A stretch of DNA of 7,122 nt from Thermoleophilia bacterium (GCA_029858755.1 JAOUEK010000097.1:1-7122), one strand, 5' to 3'. Shown: positions 1 to 5,993, counted from the first letter of the stretch. The notes: generated from the sequence alone by a model not told the origin. Made by a program: numbers and translations.

Positions 1-1845
1 CGTCCTGCCGGAGTGCGCAACGCCACCGATCATCGCCTCTCTGGCGTCCCCCGAGCGATCCCAGTGCTCCTTCGCCGACGAGAGCAGGAACACGGTGTAG
101 TCCATCGAGATCGCGAAGATCATCGCGAAGAAGAACACAGGTCCCCAGGCGTTGAGGAACCCCTGCGACTCGAAGCCGAGCAGGCCCTGCAGGTGGCCGT
201 CCTGGAAGATCAGCTTGCCGACACCGAAGGCGGCACCGGTGGCGAGCAGGTTCGTGACCACGCCGGCCGCGGCGATCAACGGCGCCTGCAGGGCGACGAG
301 CAGAAGCGCGAACCCGAGCACGAGCACGACGGCGAGCACCGGGAGCGTCCGGCTCGCCAGCGCCGCCTCGAGGTCGTGGTTCTCCGCCGCCACGCCGCCG
401 ACGAGCGCGCCGGCCGGCAACGCCGTGCGGAGACGGTCGATGGTGGCGCCGACGGCCGGGTCGGACGGGTCCTGCGCGGGGACGCCGAGGACGAGCGCCG
501 ACCCCTGCGAGACCCGAGCCGGCGTGACGGCGACGATGCCACGGTCCGCCGTGAGCACCTGCTCGACCCGCGAGGCGTCGGCGGCAGGGGCGACCACCTG
601 CAGCGTCCCGGGTGCGCCGGGCCCGAACGCCTGCTGCACCTGCGTGTAGCCGATGCGGGAGCCGTCCTGCCCGGGGACGACCTTGATCGACGGCATGCCC
701 GTGTCGAGCCCGAGCACCGGGATCGCGAGCACGACGAGGATCGCAGTCGCCGCGATCCCGAACGCCGCCGGCCGGCGCCAGAGCAGCTCCGCCCAGCGGG
801 CGAACAGCGGCGAGCGGTGCTCTCCGGCGTGCACCCAGGGCAGCGCGAGCTTGTCGACGCGGTCGCCGAGCTTCGCGAGCAGCGCCGGGAGCAGCGTCAG
901 CGTCGCCGCGAGCACGAAGAGCACCGAGAGCATGATCCCGAGCGCCATCGAGCGGAAGGCTGGGCTGGGAACCAGCATCACTGCCGAGAGCGAGATCAGC
1001 ACCGTCACGCCCGAGAAGAGCACCGCTTTCCCCGCGGTGTCCATGGTCACGGCCACCGCGTCGCGGGTGTCGATCCCCGAGCCGAAGTGCGCGCCGCGGA
1101 AGCGGGCGACCACGAACAGGGCGTAGTCGATGCCGAGCGCGAGCGCGAACATGAGCGCGAAGTTCATCGACCAGATGGAGATGTCGAACAGCTGCGAGAG
1201 GAGGAACAGGCTGCCTCCGGAGGCCATCAGGCCGAGGATCGTCAACAGCAGCGGCAGCCCTGCGGCCACGAGGGAGCCGAACGCCAGCGCGAGGATGGCG
1301 AGCGTCACCGGCCAGGAGAGCAGCTCGGACTTCATCATGGCCTCCTTGTTGGCCTGGTTGAAGTCCGACCACATCCCCGGCGCACCGGTGAGGCTGACGG
1401 TGATGCCGTCACGGCCGAGGCCGGCCAGCTCGCCCTTGAGGTCGTCGGCCGCGCGCACCATCTCCGTGGGCGGCGCACCGGCACCCGCGGAGAGCAGGAT
1501 CGTGCGCCCGTCCCGGGACGGCTGCGGCGGCGCCACCGACGTCACGCGCGGATCGGCCTCGAGCAGGCGCGTGGCCTCGGCGACCGTCGGTCCGAGATCG
1601 CCCGTGCCGTGCACGACGGCCATCAGGGCGTAGCCGGACTGGCCGTCGAACGAGCGCTCGACCTCGGCGCGGGCAGCGACGGACTCCGAGCCGGAAGCCT
1701 CCCACCCGGCGCCGGAGAGCGCGTGCTCGGCGAACGGCGCGAGAGCGCCGAGACCCACGGCGATCGCCACCCACGCGACGGCGACGAGCCGGACGTGGCC
1801 AGCGGTCCAGCGACCGAGGCGCCCGATCGGGCCCACGGGCGTCAC
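1..1845 (-). CDS. MMPL/RND-family transporter, 3' end cut by the window
   Basis: Inner-membrane proton-driven exporter of the MMPL branch of the RND superfamily; the substrate (lipid, drug or other) cannot be told from sequence. Reading the minus strand from GTG at 1845 gives 615 uninterrupted codons running off the left edge; family members are usually somewhat over 700 residues, so the last helices are missing. TM1 is about residues 20-40, followed by a first extracytoplasmic domain (about 41-175), a helix bundle (about 176-325), another helix near 360-380, a second external domain (about 381-498) and the second bundle from about 500. The paired proton-relay motifs are present: G-I-D-Y at 238-241 and S-M-D-Y at 580-583, matching the Asp-Tyr pairs known in MmpL3. 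The start overlaps the upstream stop as GTGA, and a weak GAGG precedes it. It is the last visible gene of an ArsR-controlled operon. Family confident, substrate unknown. Confidence 0.93.
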   Translation of the reverse strand, partial: MTPVGPIGRLGRWTAGHVRLVAVAWVAIAVGLGALAPFAEHALSGAGWEASGSESVAARAEVERSFDGQSGYALMAVVHGTGDLGPTVAEATRLLEADPRVTSVAPPQPSRDGRTILLSAGAGAPPTEMVRAADDLKGELAGLGRDGITVSLTGAPGMWSDFNQANKEAMMKSELLSWPVTLAILALAFGSLVAAGLPLLLTILGLMASGGSLFLLSQLFDISIWSMNFALMFALALGIDYALFVVARFRGAHFGSGIDTRDAVAVTMDTAGKAVLFSGVTVLISLSAVMLVPSPAFRSMALGIMLSVLFVLAATLTLLPALLAKLGDRVDKLALPWVHAGEHRSPLFARWAELLWRRPAAFGIAATAILVVLAIPVLGLDTGMPSIKVVPGQDGSRIGYTQVQQAFGPGAPGTLQVVAPAADASRVEQVLTADRGIVAVTPARVSQGSALVLGVPAQDPSDPAVGATIDRLRTALPAGALVGGVAAENHDLEAALASRTLPVLAVVLVLGFALLLVALQAPLIAAAGVVTNLLATGAAFGVGKLIFQDGHLQGLLGFESQGFLNAWGPVFFFAMIFAISMDYTVFLLSSAKEHWDRSGDAREAMIGGVAHSGRT

Positions 1846-2066
1846 GGCCGTGCCTCGCGTGGCTCGGAGAGACAGGGGAGTCGACGCAGCACGAGCGAGG
1901 CAGGGCAGTTCCCGACGAGCACGTACAGCCACTGGTTCACGCCCACGAACGCGGCGAGCAGCAGCCACCAGGGGCTCGCGAGCGCTGCGAGCGCAGAGGC
2001 TCCGAGGACCACGGAGCCCGCCAGGGCGAACAGCACCTTCTCGATGCCCAGCGCCGCGCAGCTCAC
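1842..2066 (-). CDS. DUF2892 (YgaP transmembrane-type) small membrane protein
   Basis: Small inner-membrane protein of 74 residues, resembling the DUF2892 domain that forms the membrane part of E. coli YgaP. Two hydrophobic helices are evident, about residues 11-30 and 33-52, followed by the family's G-x-C-P motif (G52, N53, C54, P55) and a short basic tail (R61, R62). Further cysteines are C3 and C66. There is no rhodanese domain. The start is GTG at 2066, chosen because it overlaps the ArsR stop as GTGA; longer readings in this frame run through the arsR gene and are shadows. Its own stop overlaps the transporter start in the same way, implying translational coupling on both sides. The family has no firm biochemical role; stand-alone versions often sit beside ArsR regulators and sulfur or metal genes. 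A helper role for the transporter is inference. Confidence 0.85.
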   Translation of the reverse strand: MSCAALGIEKVLFALAGSVVLGASALAALASPWWLLLAAFVGVNQWLYVLVGNCPASLVLRRLPCLSEPREARP

Positions 2067-2404
2067 CGGGTCACCCCGTCGAGCAGGTCGTTGAGCTCGC
2101 TGAGCTGGCGCTGCAGCCCGCCGCACACGCCCTCGCACAGCTCGAGCACGCTCTCGTCGGCGATCGCATAGAGGACGCGGTTTCCGTCCTTGCGGCGGCC
2201 GACGATGCCGGCGCCGTGCAGGACACCTAGGTGCTTGGAGACGTTCTGCTGCGAGGCGTCGAGCGCCTCGGTCAGCTCGTGGACGCTGGCCTCGCCGTCC
2301 CGGAGGCGGTCGAGGAGGCGAATCCGCATCGGCTCGCCGATGATCCGGAACCGTTGTGCGATCAGCTCGACGAGCGCCTCGGGAAGGGGATGGGGTAGGG
2401 ACAT
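2063..2404 (-). CDS. ArsR/SmtB-family winged-helix transcriptional repressor
   Basis: Cytoplasmic dimeric repressor of 113 residues, the normal family length. The winged helix-turn-helix spans about residues 18-85: the effector-proximal helix with G-E-P-M-R (23-27), the recognition helix around S51-H58 (S-Q-Q-N-V-S-K-H) and a wing with R-K-D-G-N-R-V-L-Y (71-79). The classic arsenic/metal motif E-L-C-V-C-D is absent; its place reads E-L-T-E-A-L (43-48). Two cysteines instead lie in the last helix, C90 and C94 (L-C-E-G-V-C), so thiol, persulfide or metal sensing there is possible but unproven. The ATG at 2404 is supported by GGAGGA five bases upstream. It heads an operon with the DUF2892 protein and the MMPL transporter and probably represses it through the palindrome at 2439-2458. 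Family confident, ligand unknown. Confidence 0.93.
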   Translation of the reverse strand: MSLPHPLPEALVELIAQRFRIIGEPMRIRLLDRLRDGEASVHELTEALDASQQNVSKHLGVLHGAGIVGRRKDGNRVLYAIADESVLELCEGVCGGLQRQLSELNDLLDGVTR

Positions 2405-2409
2405 TCTGC

Positions 2410-2415
2410 TCCTCC
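2410..2415 (-). promoter_or_regulatory. Ribosome binding site of the arsR-family gene
   Basis: On the minus strand this reads GGAGGA, five bases before the ATG at 2404. It is a near-perfect Shine-Dalgarno sequence and fixes the start of the repressor. The two downstream genes have only weak sites of their own, consistent with coupling to this initiation site. Confidence 0.75.
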
Positions 2416-2438
2416 GTCGTCGTGACGGCGGAACAGTA

Positions 2439-2458
2439 GCACAACTATCTAGTTGTGC
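2439..2458. promoter_or_regulatory. Probable ArsR operator: perfect 8+8 inverted repeat
   Basis: The arms GCACAACT and AGTTGTGC are exact reverse complements around the four-base centre ATCT. The site lies about 35 bases upstream of the repressor start in a relatively AT-rich stretch, as expected for ArsR self-regulation. AGTTGT recurs directly at 2459-2464, in phase with the right arm, giving a possible third half-site. On the minus strand the centre reads TAGATA, a possible -10 hexamer, with a poor -35 candidate (TTCTGA) 16 bases upstream, so a bound repressor would cover the promoter. No T-run follows either arm, so it does not look like a terminator. Binding by the adjacent protein is inferred from position. 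Confidence 0.65.
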
Positions 2459-2467
2459 AGTTGTAAT

Positions 2468-2746
2468 TCAGAAGGTCGGCTTGTCGACCGAGTACGGGCA
2501 CAGCCAGAGCTCGGTGTTGCCGCGCACGCCCCGACTGTCGCAGTGGTCGGCGGCGAGGTTGGGCAGCCCGTTCAGCGCACCCTCCTTGCACGACCACCAC
2601 TGACCCCCGCCACGGGCCCCGTACGGCGTCGCCACCTTCTCGCACTGCGAGAGCAACCCGGCGCGCTCGAACCACATCTGCTGTTTCGCGAAGCCGAGCG
2701 TTGCCGCGATGGCGACGGCGACGATTGCGATCTTGATCAGCACCAT
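2468..2746 (-). CDS. Small exported or membrane-anchored four-cysteine protein, function unknown
   Basis: I do not recognise this 92-residue protein. It begins with a lysine-containing hydrophobic segment (about residues 3-20, rich in I, V and A), which could be an uncleaved anchor or a signal peptide. The rest is a compact polar domain with four cysteines (C35, C53, C69, C83), G-G-G-Q-W-W-S-C at 46-53, N-G-L-P-N at 59-63 and W-L-C-P-Y at 81-85. The even cysteine number and predicted export suggest two disulfides. The start at 2746 was chosen because the hydrophobic segment follows directly; an upstream in-frame ATG at 2791 would add 15 residues. Neither has a clear ribosome binding site. It is 63 bases upstream of the arsR gene on the same strand and divergent from folD. 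Codon use is GC-rich and normal. Coding status is likely, but rests on composition and export signals rather than a known family. Confidence 0.65.
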   Translation of the reverse strand: MVLIKIAIVAVAIAATLGFAKQQMWFERAGLLSQCEKVATPYGARGGGQWWSCKEGALNGLPNLAADHCDSRGVRGNTELWLCPYSVDKPTF

Positions 2747-2857
2747 GGGGTCAAGGGGGAGACGAGAAGCCTCCGCGGCTGAGATCGGCATTTCGCGGAC
2801 GCGACTTGAGCGTCGGTGAGTGCGATCCCACCCGGCGCCGCCCGGTAGAGTCGCCGC
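2747..2857. other. Divergent intergenic region between the small exported-protein gene and folD
   Basis: These 111 bases separate two genes read in opposite directions, so promoters for both should lie here or just inside. The folD side has a clear TAnnnT hexamer (2846-2851). No convincing promoter or ribosome binding site is visible for the minus-strand gene. If that gene starts at 2791, the spacer shrinks to 66 bases. No operator-like palindrome is seen. Confidence 0.5.
2846..2851 (+). promoter_or_regulatory. Likely -10 element for a leaderless folD mRNA
   Basis: TAGAGT matches the TAnnnT -10 pattern and ends six bases before the folD GTG at 2858, which puts the expected transcription start on the start codon itself. 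There is no Shine-Dalgarno-like purine run in the bases before the GTG. Leaderless genes with exactly this spacing are common in Actinobacteria. No strong -35 is evident. Confidence 0.5.
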
Positions 2858-3712
2858 GTGACCGCGACCATGATGGACGGCAAGGCACTCGCCGCACGGG
2901 TGCGGGCGGACGTCGCGCGGGACGTGGCCGAGCTCGGGCACGTCGGCCTCGCCACCATCCTCGTCGGTGACGACCCCGCGTCGCACGTCTACATAGAGGG
3001 GAAGCACAAGGCAGCGACCGAGGCCGGGATCGACGCTCGCGACGTCCGGCTGCCGGCAGACACGCCCGAGGCCGACGTCCTCGGCCTCGTGGAGCAGCTG
3101 AACGGCGACGACGAGGTCGACGGCATCCTCGTGCAGCTGCCGCTCCCCGAGCACATCGACGAGACGGCCGTCACCTACGCCGTCGCGCCGTCGAAGGACG
3201 TCGACGGCTTCCACCCGGTGAACGCCGGGCACCTGTACCTGGGGACGCCGCTCCACGTCCCGGCGACGCCGGCCGGCTGCATGGAGCTGCTCGCCGCGTA
3301 CGGGGTCGATCCCTCCGGGAAGGACGCGGTCGTGATCGGGCGCAGCGAGATCGTCGGGCGCCCGATGGCGATGCTGCTCGTGCAGGCACACGCCACGGTC
3401 ACCGTCTGCCATTCGCGCACCGCCGACCTCGCCGGCCACGTGCGCCGTGCGGACATCGTCGTCGCCGCCGTCGGTCGACCCGGGCTGGTCACGCCAGACT
3501 GGGTGAAGCCGGGGGCGGCCGTGCTCGACGTCGGGCTGACTCGCACCGAGGAGGGAATCAGAGGAGACGTCGACCCCGAGGTCGCCTCCGTCGCCGGCCT
3601 GCTCACGCCGATGCCGGGAGGGACTGGCCCGATGACGATCGCGATGCTGCTGCGCAGCGCCGTGAAGGCGGCTCGCTTCCGTCGCGGTCTGCTTGCGTAC
3701 CCCGGCCTCTGA
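2858..3712 (+). CDS. folD: Bifunctional methylene-THF dehydrogenase / methenyl-THF cyclohydrolase
   Basis: Cytoplasmic FolD interconverts 5,10-methylene-THF and 10-formyl-THF in two steps (NAD(P)-dependent oxidation, then hydrolysis), supplying one-carbon units for purines and fMet-tRNA. The 284 residues match the usual length of about 285-290. Seen in order: S42-H-V-Y45-I-E-G-K49 with the catalytic Tyr and Lys; D88-[10 protein letters not shown]111-S-K-D114-V-D-G-F-H-P-V-N with the conserved Asp; the nucleotide-binding stretch G161-R-S-E-I-V-G-R-P; and P251-M-P-G-G-T-G-P-M-T near the end. GTG at 2858 fits the leaderless promoter; the ATGs at 2870 and 2873 are in-frame alternatives. The C-terminus adds a short basic tail. 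The next gene, csp, follows after 73 bases. Identification is secure. Confidence 0.97.
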   Translation: MTATMMDGKALAARVRADVARDVAELGHVGLATILVGDDPASHVYIEGKHKAATEAGIDARDVRLPADTPEADVLGLVEQLNGDDEVDGILVQLPLPEHIDETAVTYAVAPSKDVDGFHPVNAGHLYLGTPLHVPATPAGCMELLAAYGVDPSGKDAVVIGRSEIVGRPMAMLLVQAHATVTVCHSRTADLAGHVRRADIVVAAVGRPGLVTPDWVKPGAAVLDVGLTRTEEGIRGDVDPEVASVAGLLTPMPGGTGPMTIAMLLRSAVKAARFRRGLLAYPGL

Positions 3713-3722
3713 CGGGTACGTT
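3693..3722 (+). promoter_or_regulatory. Candidate csp promoter overlapping a weak hairpin at the end of folD
   Basis: TTGCGT (3693-3698) and TACGTT (3717-3722) are separated by 18 bases and could be -35 and -10 elements, giving csp a leader of roughly 55 bases. The same stretch contains the inverted repeat CGTACCC / GGGTACG (3696-3702 and 3714-3720) followed by TTT, which could instead act as a weak terminator for folD. The two readings are not exclusive, and neither is strong. Confidence 0.3.
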
Positions 3723-3773
3723 TCCCTCGCTTGTGTAAGTCGGCGTCGGCTCCGTGTCGACGCTTCTGTGTGT

Positions 3774-3780
3774 AGGAGGA
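3774..3780 (+). promoter_or_regulatory. Ribosome binding site of csp
   Basis: AGGAGGA lies five bases upstream of the GTG at 3786, an almost ideal Shine-Dalgarno site. It decides the start: a longer in-frame reading from 3693 would begin inside folD and add residues unlike any cold-shock protein. Confidence 0.8.
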
Positions 3781-3785
3781 CGTTC

Positions 3786-3992
3786 GTGTCTGAGACGGGC
3801 ACCGTCAAGTGGTTTTCCAACGAGAAGGGCTACGGCTTCATCGCTCGCGACAACGGCGAGGATGTCTTCGTCCACTTCTCCGCGATCACCATGGACGGCT
3901 ACAAGACCCTCGTCGAGGGTCAGAAGGTGGAGTTCGAGGTCGTCCAGGGGCCGAAGGGCGCCCAGGCCGCGAACGTCGTCGCCGCAGCGTAA
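3786..3992 (+). CDS. Cold-shock domain protein (CspA family)
   Basis: Small cytoplasmic RNA/ssDNA-binding protein of 68 residues, the standard length for a single cold-shock domain. It acts as an RNA chaperone that melts secondary structure and may aid translation and antitermination. Seen: T5-G... with V7-K-W-F-S-N at the N-terminus, RNP1 as K14-G-Y-G-F-I19, RNP2 as V27-F-V-H-F-S32, then V43-E-G-Q-K-V-E-F-E and the closing G58-A-Q-A-A-N-V. The aromatic nucleic-acid-contacting residues (W9, F10, Y16, F18, F28, H30, F31) are all present. The start is GTG at 3786, set by the strong upstream ribosome binding site. A strong hairpin terminator follows 24 bases after the stop, so csp probably gives a short abundant transcript of its own. 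Codon use is typical of the region. Which csp paralogue this is cannot be told. Confidence 0.97.
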   Translation: MSETGTVKWFSNEKGYGFIARDNGEDVFVHFSAITMDGYKTLVEGQKVEFEVVQGPKGAQAANVVAAA

Positions 3993-4016
3993 GAGCTGAG
4001 CGACAGCAGCTTCCGC

Positions 4017-4049
4017 GGCGGGCCTCCCAACGGGAGGCCCGCCCCGTTT
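4017..4049 (+). terminator. Hairpin terminator after csp
   Basis: A perfect 12-bp inverted repeat (arms 4017-4028 and 4032-4043, beginning GGCGGGCC) encloses a three-base AAC loop and is followed by CCGTTT. The stem is strong but the T-run has only three T's, typical of high-GC genomes. It lies between csp and gatC, only 22 bases before the gatC start, so gatCAB is expressed either by read-through or from a promoter within or near this stem. Confidence 0.8.
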
Positions 4050-4071
4050 CTGGAAGGATCCGTCACGAGTC

Positions 4072-4356
4072 ATGGCCATCACGCGCGACCAGGTGCTGCA
4101 CGTCGCCAAGCTCGCCCGCCTCGACCTGGGGGAGGAGGAGCTCGAGCGACTCACGGCCGAGTTGAGCGAGATCCTCGACGCCGTCTCCAAGGTGGCGGAG
4201 CTCGACCTCGCCGACGTGCCGCCGACCTCGCATCCTCTCGACCTCGTCAACGTGTGGGCCGAGGACGAGCCGCACCGCTCGCTCGCGCTCGGCGAAGCCC
4301 TCGCCAACGCCCCGGCACGGGAGGGAGACCTCTTCCGCGTGCCTCCGACCGCCTGA
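4072..4356 (+). CDS. gatC: Asp/Glu-tRNA amidotransferase subunit C
   Basis: GatC is the small subunit that wraps around GatA and stabilises its contact with GatB in the heterotrimer that amidates Glu-tRNA(Gln) and/or Asp-tRNA(Asn). The 94 residues match the usual 90-100. Conserved parts are the N-terminal helix (H10-V-A-K-L-A-R-L, then E21-E-E-L-E-R), the central P50-P-T-S-H turn and the C-terminal E74-A-L-A-N-A-P-A-R-E-G-D-L-F-R-V-P signature. The ATG at 4072 has GGAAGGA 13 bases upstream, a rather long spacing; no better start is available. It opens a gatC-gatA-gatB operon, but gatA follows only after 104 bases. It has no catalytic residues of its own, as is normal for the family. Identification is secure. 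Confidence 0.96.
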   Translation: MAITRDQVLHVAKLARLDLGEEELERLTAELSEILDAVSKVAELDLADVPPTSHPLDLVNVWAEDEPHRSLALGEALANAPAREGDLFRVPPTA

Positions 4357-4433
4357 GCCGTGGAGCGATCGGCACACACTCGGCGCGAAGCCGTCTCGCT
4401 TCCGTGTCGCTCGTCCCTCTACGGTTCCGGTAG

Positions 4434-4459
4434 GGGGGCTCGCAGCCCCCATGGGGGGG
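4434..4459 (+). promoter_or_regulatory. Stem-loop and seven-G run just upstream of the gatA start
   Basis: GGGGGCT (4434-4440) and AGCCCCC (4444-4450) form a perfect 7-bp stem with loop CGC. Two bases later comes G7 (4453-4459), the only Shine-Dalgarno-like sequence near gatA. The C5 of the stem could pair in part with either G run, so the structure might tune gatA initiation. This is inference from the sequence; it matches no known riboswitch. Confidence 0.4.
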
Positions 4460-4460
4460 T

Positions 4461-5882
4461 GTGCGCGTCGTGGCGGTGATCGACACGCTCCGCCTCACCG
4501 CGGAGGAGGCGACGGGGCTGCTGGAGCGGCGCGAGGTCACCGCCGCCGAGCTCCACGAGGCGTACCGAGAGGCGATCGACGACCGCGACCCGGAGCTCCA
4601 CACGTACCTGCGCGTCGTCGACGAGTGCGTGGGCGACGGCGTGCCGATCGCGCTCAAGGACGTGATCTCCACGCGCGGTGTCGAGACGACGGCCGGCTCG
4701 AGGATCCTGGAGGGCTATACGCCCGTGTTCGACGCGACCGTGGCTGGCCGCTGCCGGGCGGCCGGGCTGCCGCTCCTCGGCAAGACCAACACCGACGAGT
4801 TCGCGATGGGCTCCTCGACCGAGAACTCGGCGTTCGGCCCGTCGCGGAACCCCTGGGACCCCTCTCGTGTCCCCGGTGGCTCGGGTGGCGGCACGGCAGC
4901 CGCGGTCTCAGCAGGGCTCGCGCCCTGGGGCCTCGGCTCCGACACGGGTGGGTCGATCAAGCAGCCGTCGGCGCTCTGCGGCAACGTCGGCCTGCGCCCG
5001 ACCTACGGCACCGTGTCGCGCTACGGGATCGTGGCCTTCGCCTCCAGCCTCGACCAGGTCGGCCCCGTCGCGAAGACGGTACGGGATGTCGCGCTGCTCA
5101 CCTCGATCATCGCCGGGCGTGACCCCGCCGACTCGACGACCGTCGACCACCCGGAGCCCATCCGGCTGCCCGAGCGGGAGGAGCTACGCGGCGTCCGTCT
5201 CGGGATCCCGCGTCAGATCGGCGATCTCCGGGCGATCGAGCCGGGCGTCCGGGCCGCCTTCGAGACGTCGGTCGAGCTCGCACGGTCGCTCGGCGCGGAG
5301 ATCGGCGAGTGCGACCTCCCGCTCTCCTTCGAGTACGGGATGCCCTGCTACTACCTGATCGCCCCGGCCGAGGCCTCCTCCAACCTCGCACGGTACGACG
5401 GCGTCCGCTACGGGCCCCGTGTCGACGCGGACGGGTACCGGGAGATGGTCGAGCGGACCCGCGACGCGGGGTTCGGCCCCGAGCCGAAGCGCCGCATCAT
5501 GCTCGGCACCTACGCGCTCTCGGCCGGCTACTACGACGCCTTCTACGGGCAGGCGCAGAAGGTGCGCACGCTGCTCGTGCGCGAGCACCGCGACGCCCTC
5601 GAGCGCTTCGACGCGCTGATCACCCCGACCTCGCCGACGGTCGCGTTCCCGATCGGCGAACGGGCCGCCGACCCGCTCGCGATGTACGCCTGCGACCTGC
5701 TCACGATCCCCTCCTGCCTCGCGGGGCTACCCGGGCTGAACGTCCCGTGCGGCCTCTCCGAGGGGCTCCCCGTCGGCCTGCAGCTGATCGGCCCGCAGTT
5801 CGGTGAGAACGCCCTCTTCGGCATCGGCCACGCGCTCGAGCGGGCGCTCGGCTTCGACCCCGTCCCGGAACGGCTGCGATGA
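4461..5882 (+). CDS. gatA: Asp/Glu-tRNA amidotransferase subunit A (amidase-signature glutaminase)
   Basis: GatA hydrolyses glutamine and releases the ammonia that is channelled to GatB for transamidation of misacylated tRNA. From the longest start it has 473 residues (family about 470-490). The amidase-signature Ser-cisSer-Lys triad is intact: K66 in I-A-L-K-D, S141 in P-G-G-S-G-G-G and nucleophile S165 in D-T-G-G-S-I-K-Q-P. The spacings (75 and 24) equal those of S. aureus GatA K79/S154/S178. Also seen are G107-K-T-N-T-D-E-F-A-M-G-S, G177-L-R-P-T-Y-G and late P388-T-S-P-T plus G439-L-Q-L-I-G-P. The start is unresolved among GTG codons at 4461, 4470 and 4476. Homology-like sequence begins at I-D-T-L, which favours 4476; the G7 run best fits 4470; the longest is listed. 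It lies 104 bases after gatC and 121 before gatB. Identification is secure. Confidence 0.96.
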   Translation: MRVVAVIDTLRLTAEEATGLLERREVTAAELHEAYREAIDDRDPELHTYLRVVDECVGDGVPIALKDVISTRGVETTAGSRILEGYTPVFDATVAGRCRAAGLPLLGKTNTDEFAMGSSTENSAFGPSRNPWDPSRVPGGSGGGTAAAVSAGLAPWGLGSDTGGSIKQPSALCGNVGLRPTYGTVSRYGIVAFASSLDQVGPVAKTVRDVALLTSIIAGRDPADSTTVDHPEPIRLPEREELRGVRLGIPRQIGDLRAIEPGVRAAFETSVELARSLGAEIGECDLPLSFEYGMPCYYLIAPAEASSNLARYDGVRYGPRVDADGYREMVERTRDAGFGPEPKRRIMLGTYALSAGYYDAFYGQAQKVRTLLVREHRDALERFDALITPTSPTVAFPIGERAADPLAMYACDLLTIPSCLAGLPGLNVPCGLSEGLPVGLQLIGPQFGENALFGIGHALERALGFDPVPERLR

Positions 5883-5925
5883 AGCACACCTGGTCGGTCG
5901 AGCGACGTGCGTCCAACGACGCCCC

Positions 5926-5993
5926 CGGTCGCGTGAGCGACCGCTTCAGGGTCTGTCCCGATCCCGAGCGTGCTCTTGCGGGCTCGGGATCGG
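5926..5993 (+). promoter_or_regulatory. Two stem-loops in the gatA-gatB spacer
   Basis: The 121-base spacer holds a 7-bp perfect stem CGGTCGC/GCGACCG (5926-5932 and 5937-5943, loop GTGA). It also holds a 12-bp perfect stem (5958-5969 and 5982-5993, arms starting CCGATCCC and GCTCGGGA) with a 12-base loop. Neither is followed by a T-run, so a simple terminator is unlikely; mRNA processing, stability or translational control are options. A seven-G run (5995-6001) begins two bases after the second stem and probably serves as the gatB ribosome binding site. Confidence 0.5.

Noticed and set aside
1..1845. Possible frameshift in the transporter, because the open frame has no stop within the window
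   Set aside because: Reading the minus strand from 1845 to the edge gives 615 continuous sensible codons; the missing stop is due only to the window edge.
13..2094. 693-codon open frame on the plus strand
   Set aside because: It lies opposite the MMPL and DUF2892 genes, its translation is mostly R/E/H/A/G low-complexity of the kind produced antisense to GC-rich code, and the minus strand has clear family motifs.
2067..2444. Upstream part of a 200-codon minus-strand frame ending with the DUF2892 protein
   Set aside because: This part is a shifted frame over arsR with Arg/Pro-rich sequence; the DUF2892 gene starts at the coupled GTG at 2066.
2439..2458. Palindrome as a terminator of the small-protein gene
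   Set aside because: It is AT-moderate, has no following T-run on the minus strand, and overlaps the expected promoter of the repressor operon, so operator is the better reading.
3693..3785. N-terminal extension of the cold-shock protein from a start inside folD
   Set aside because: The added residues match no cold-shock protein, and AGGAGGA sits correctly for the GTG at 3786.
2747..3820. Long minus-strand extension (to a 450-codon frame) ahead of the small four-cysteine protein
   Set aside because: The upstream part is antisense to folD and csp, with no protein-like motifs; only the last part after 2746 looks like a real gene.
3603..4379. 258-codon minus-strand frame across csp and gatC
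   Set aside because: It is antisense to two well-identified genes, is Ser/Arg/Ala rich, and has no recognisable domain.
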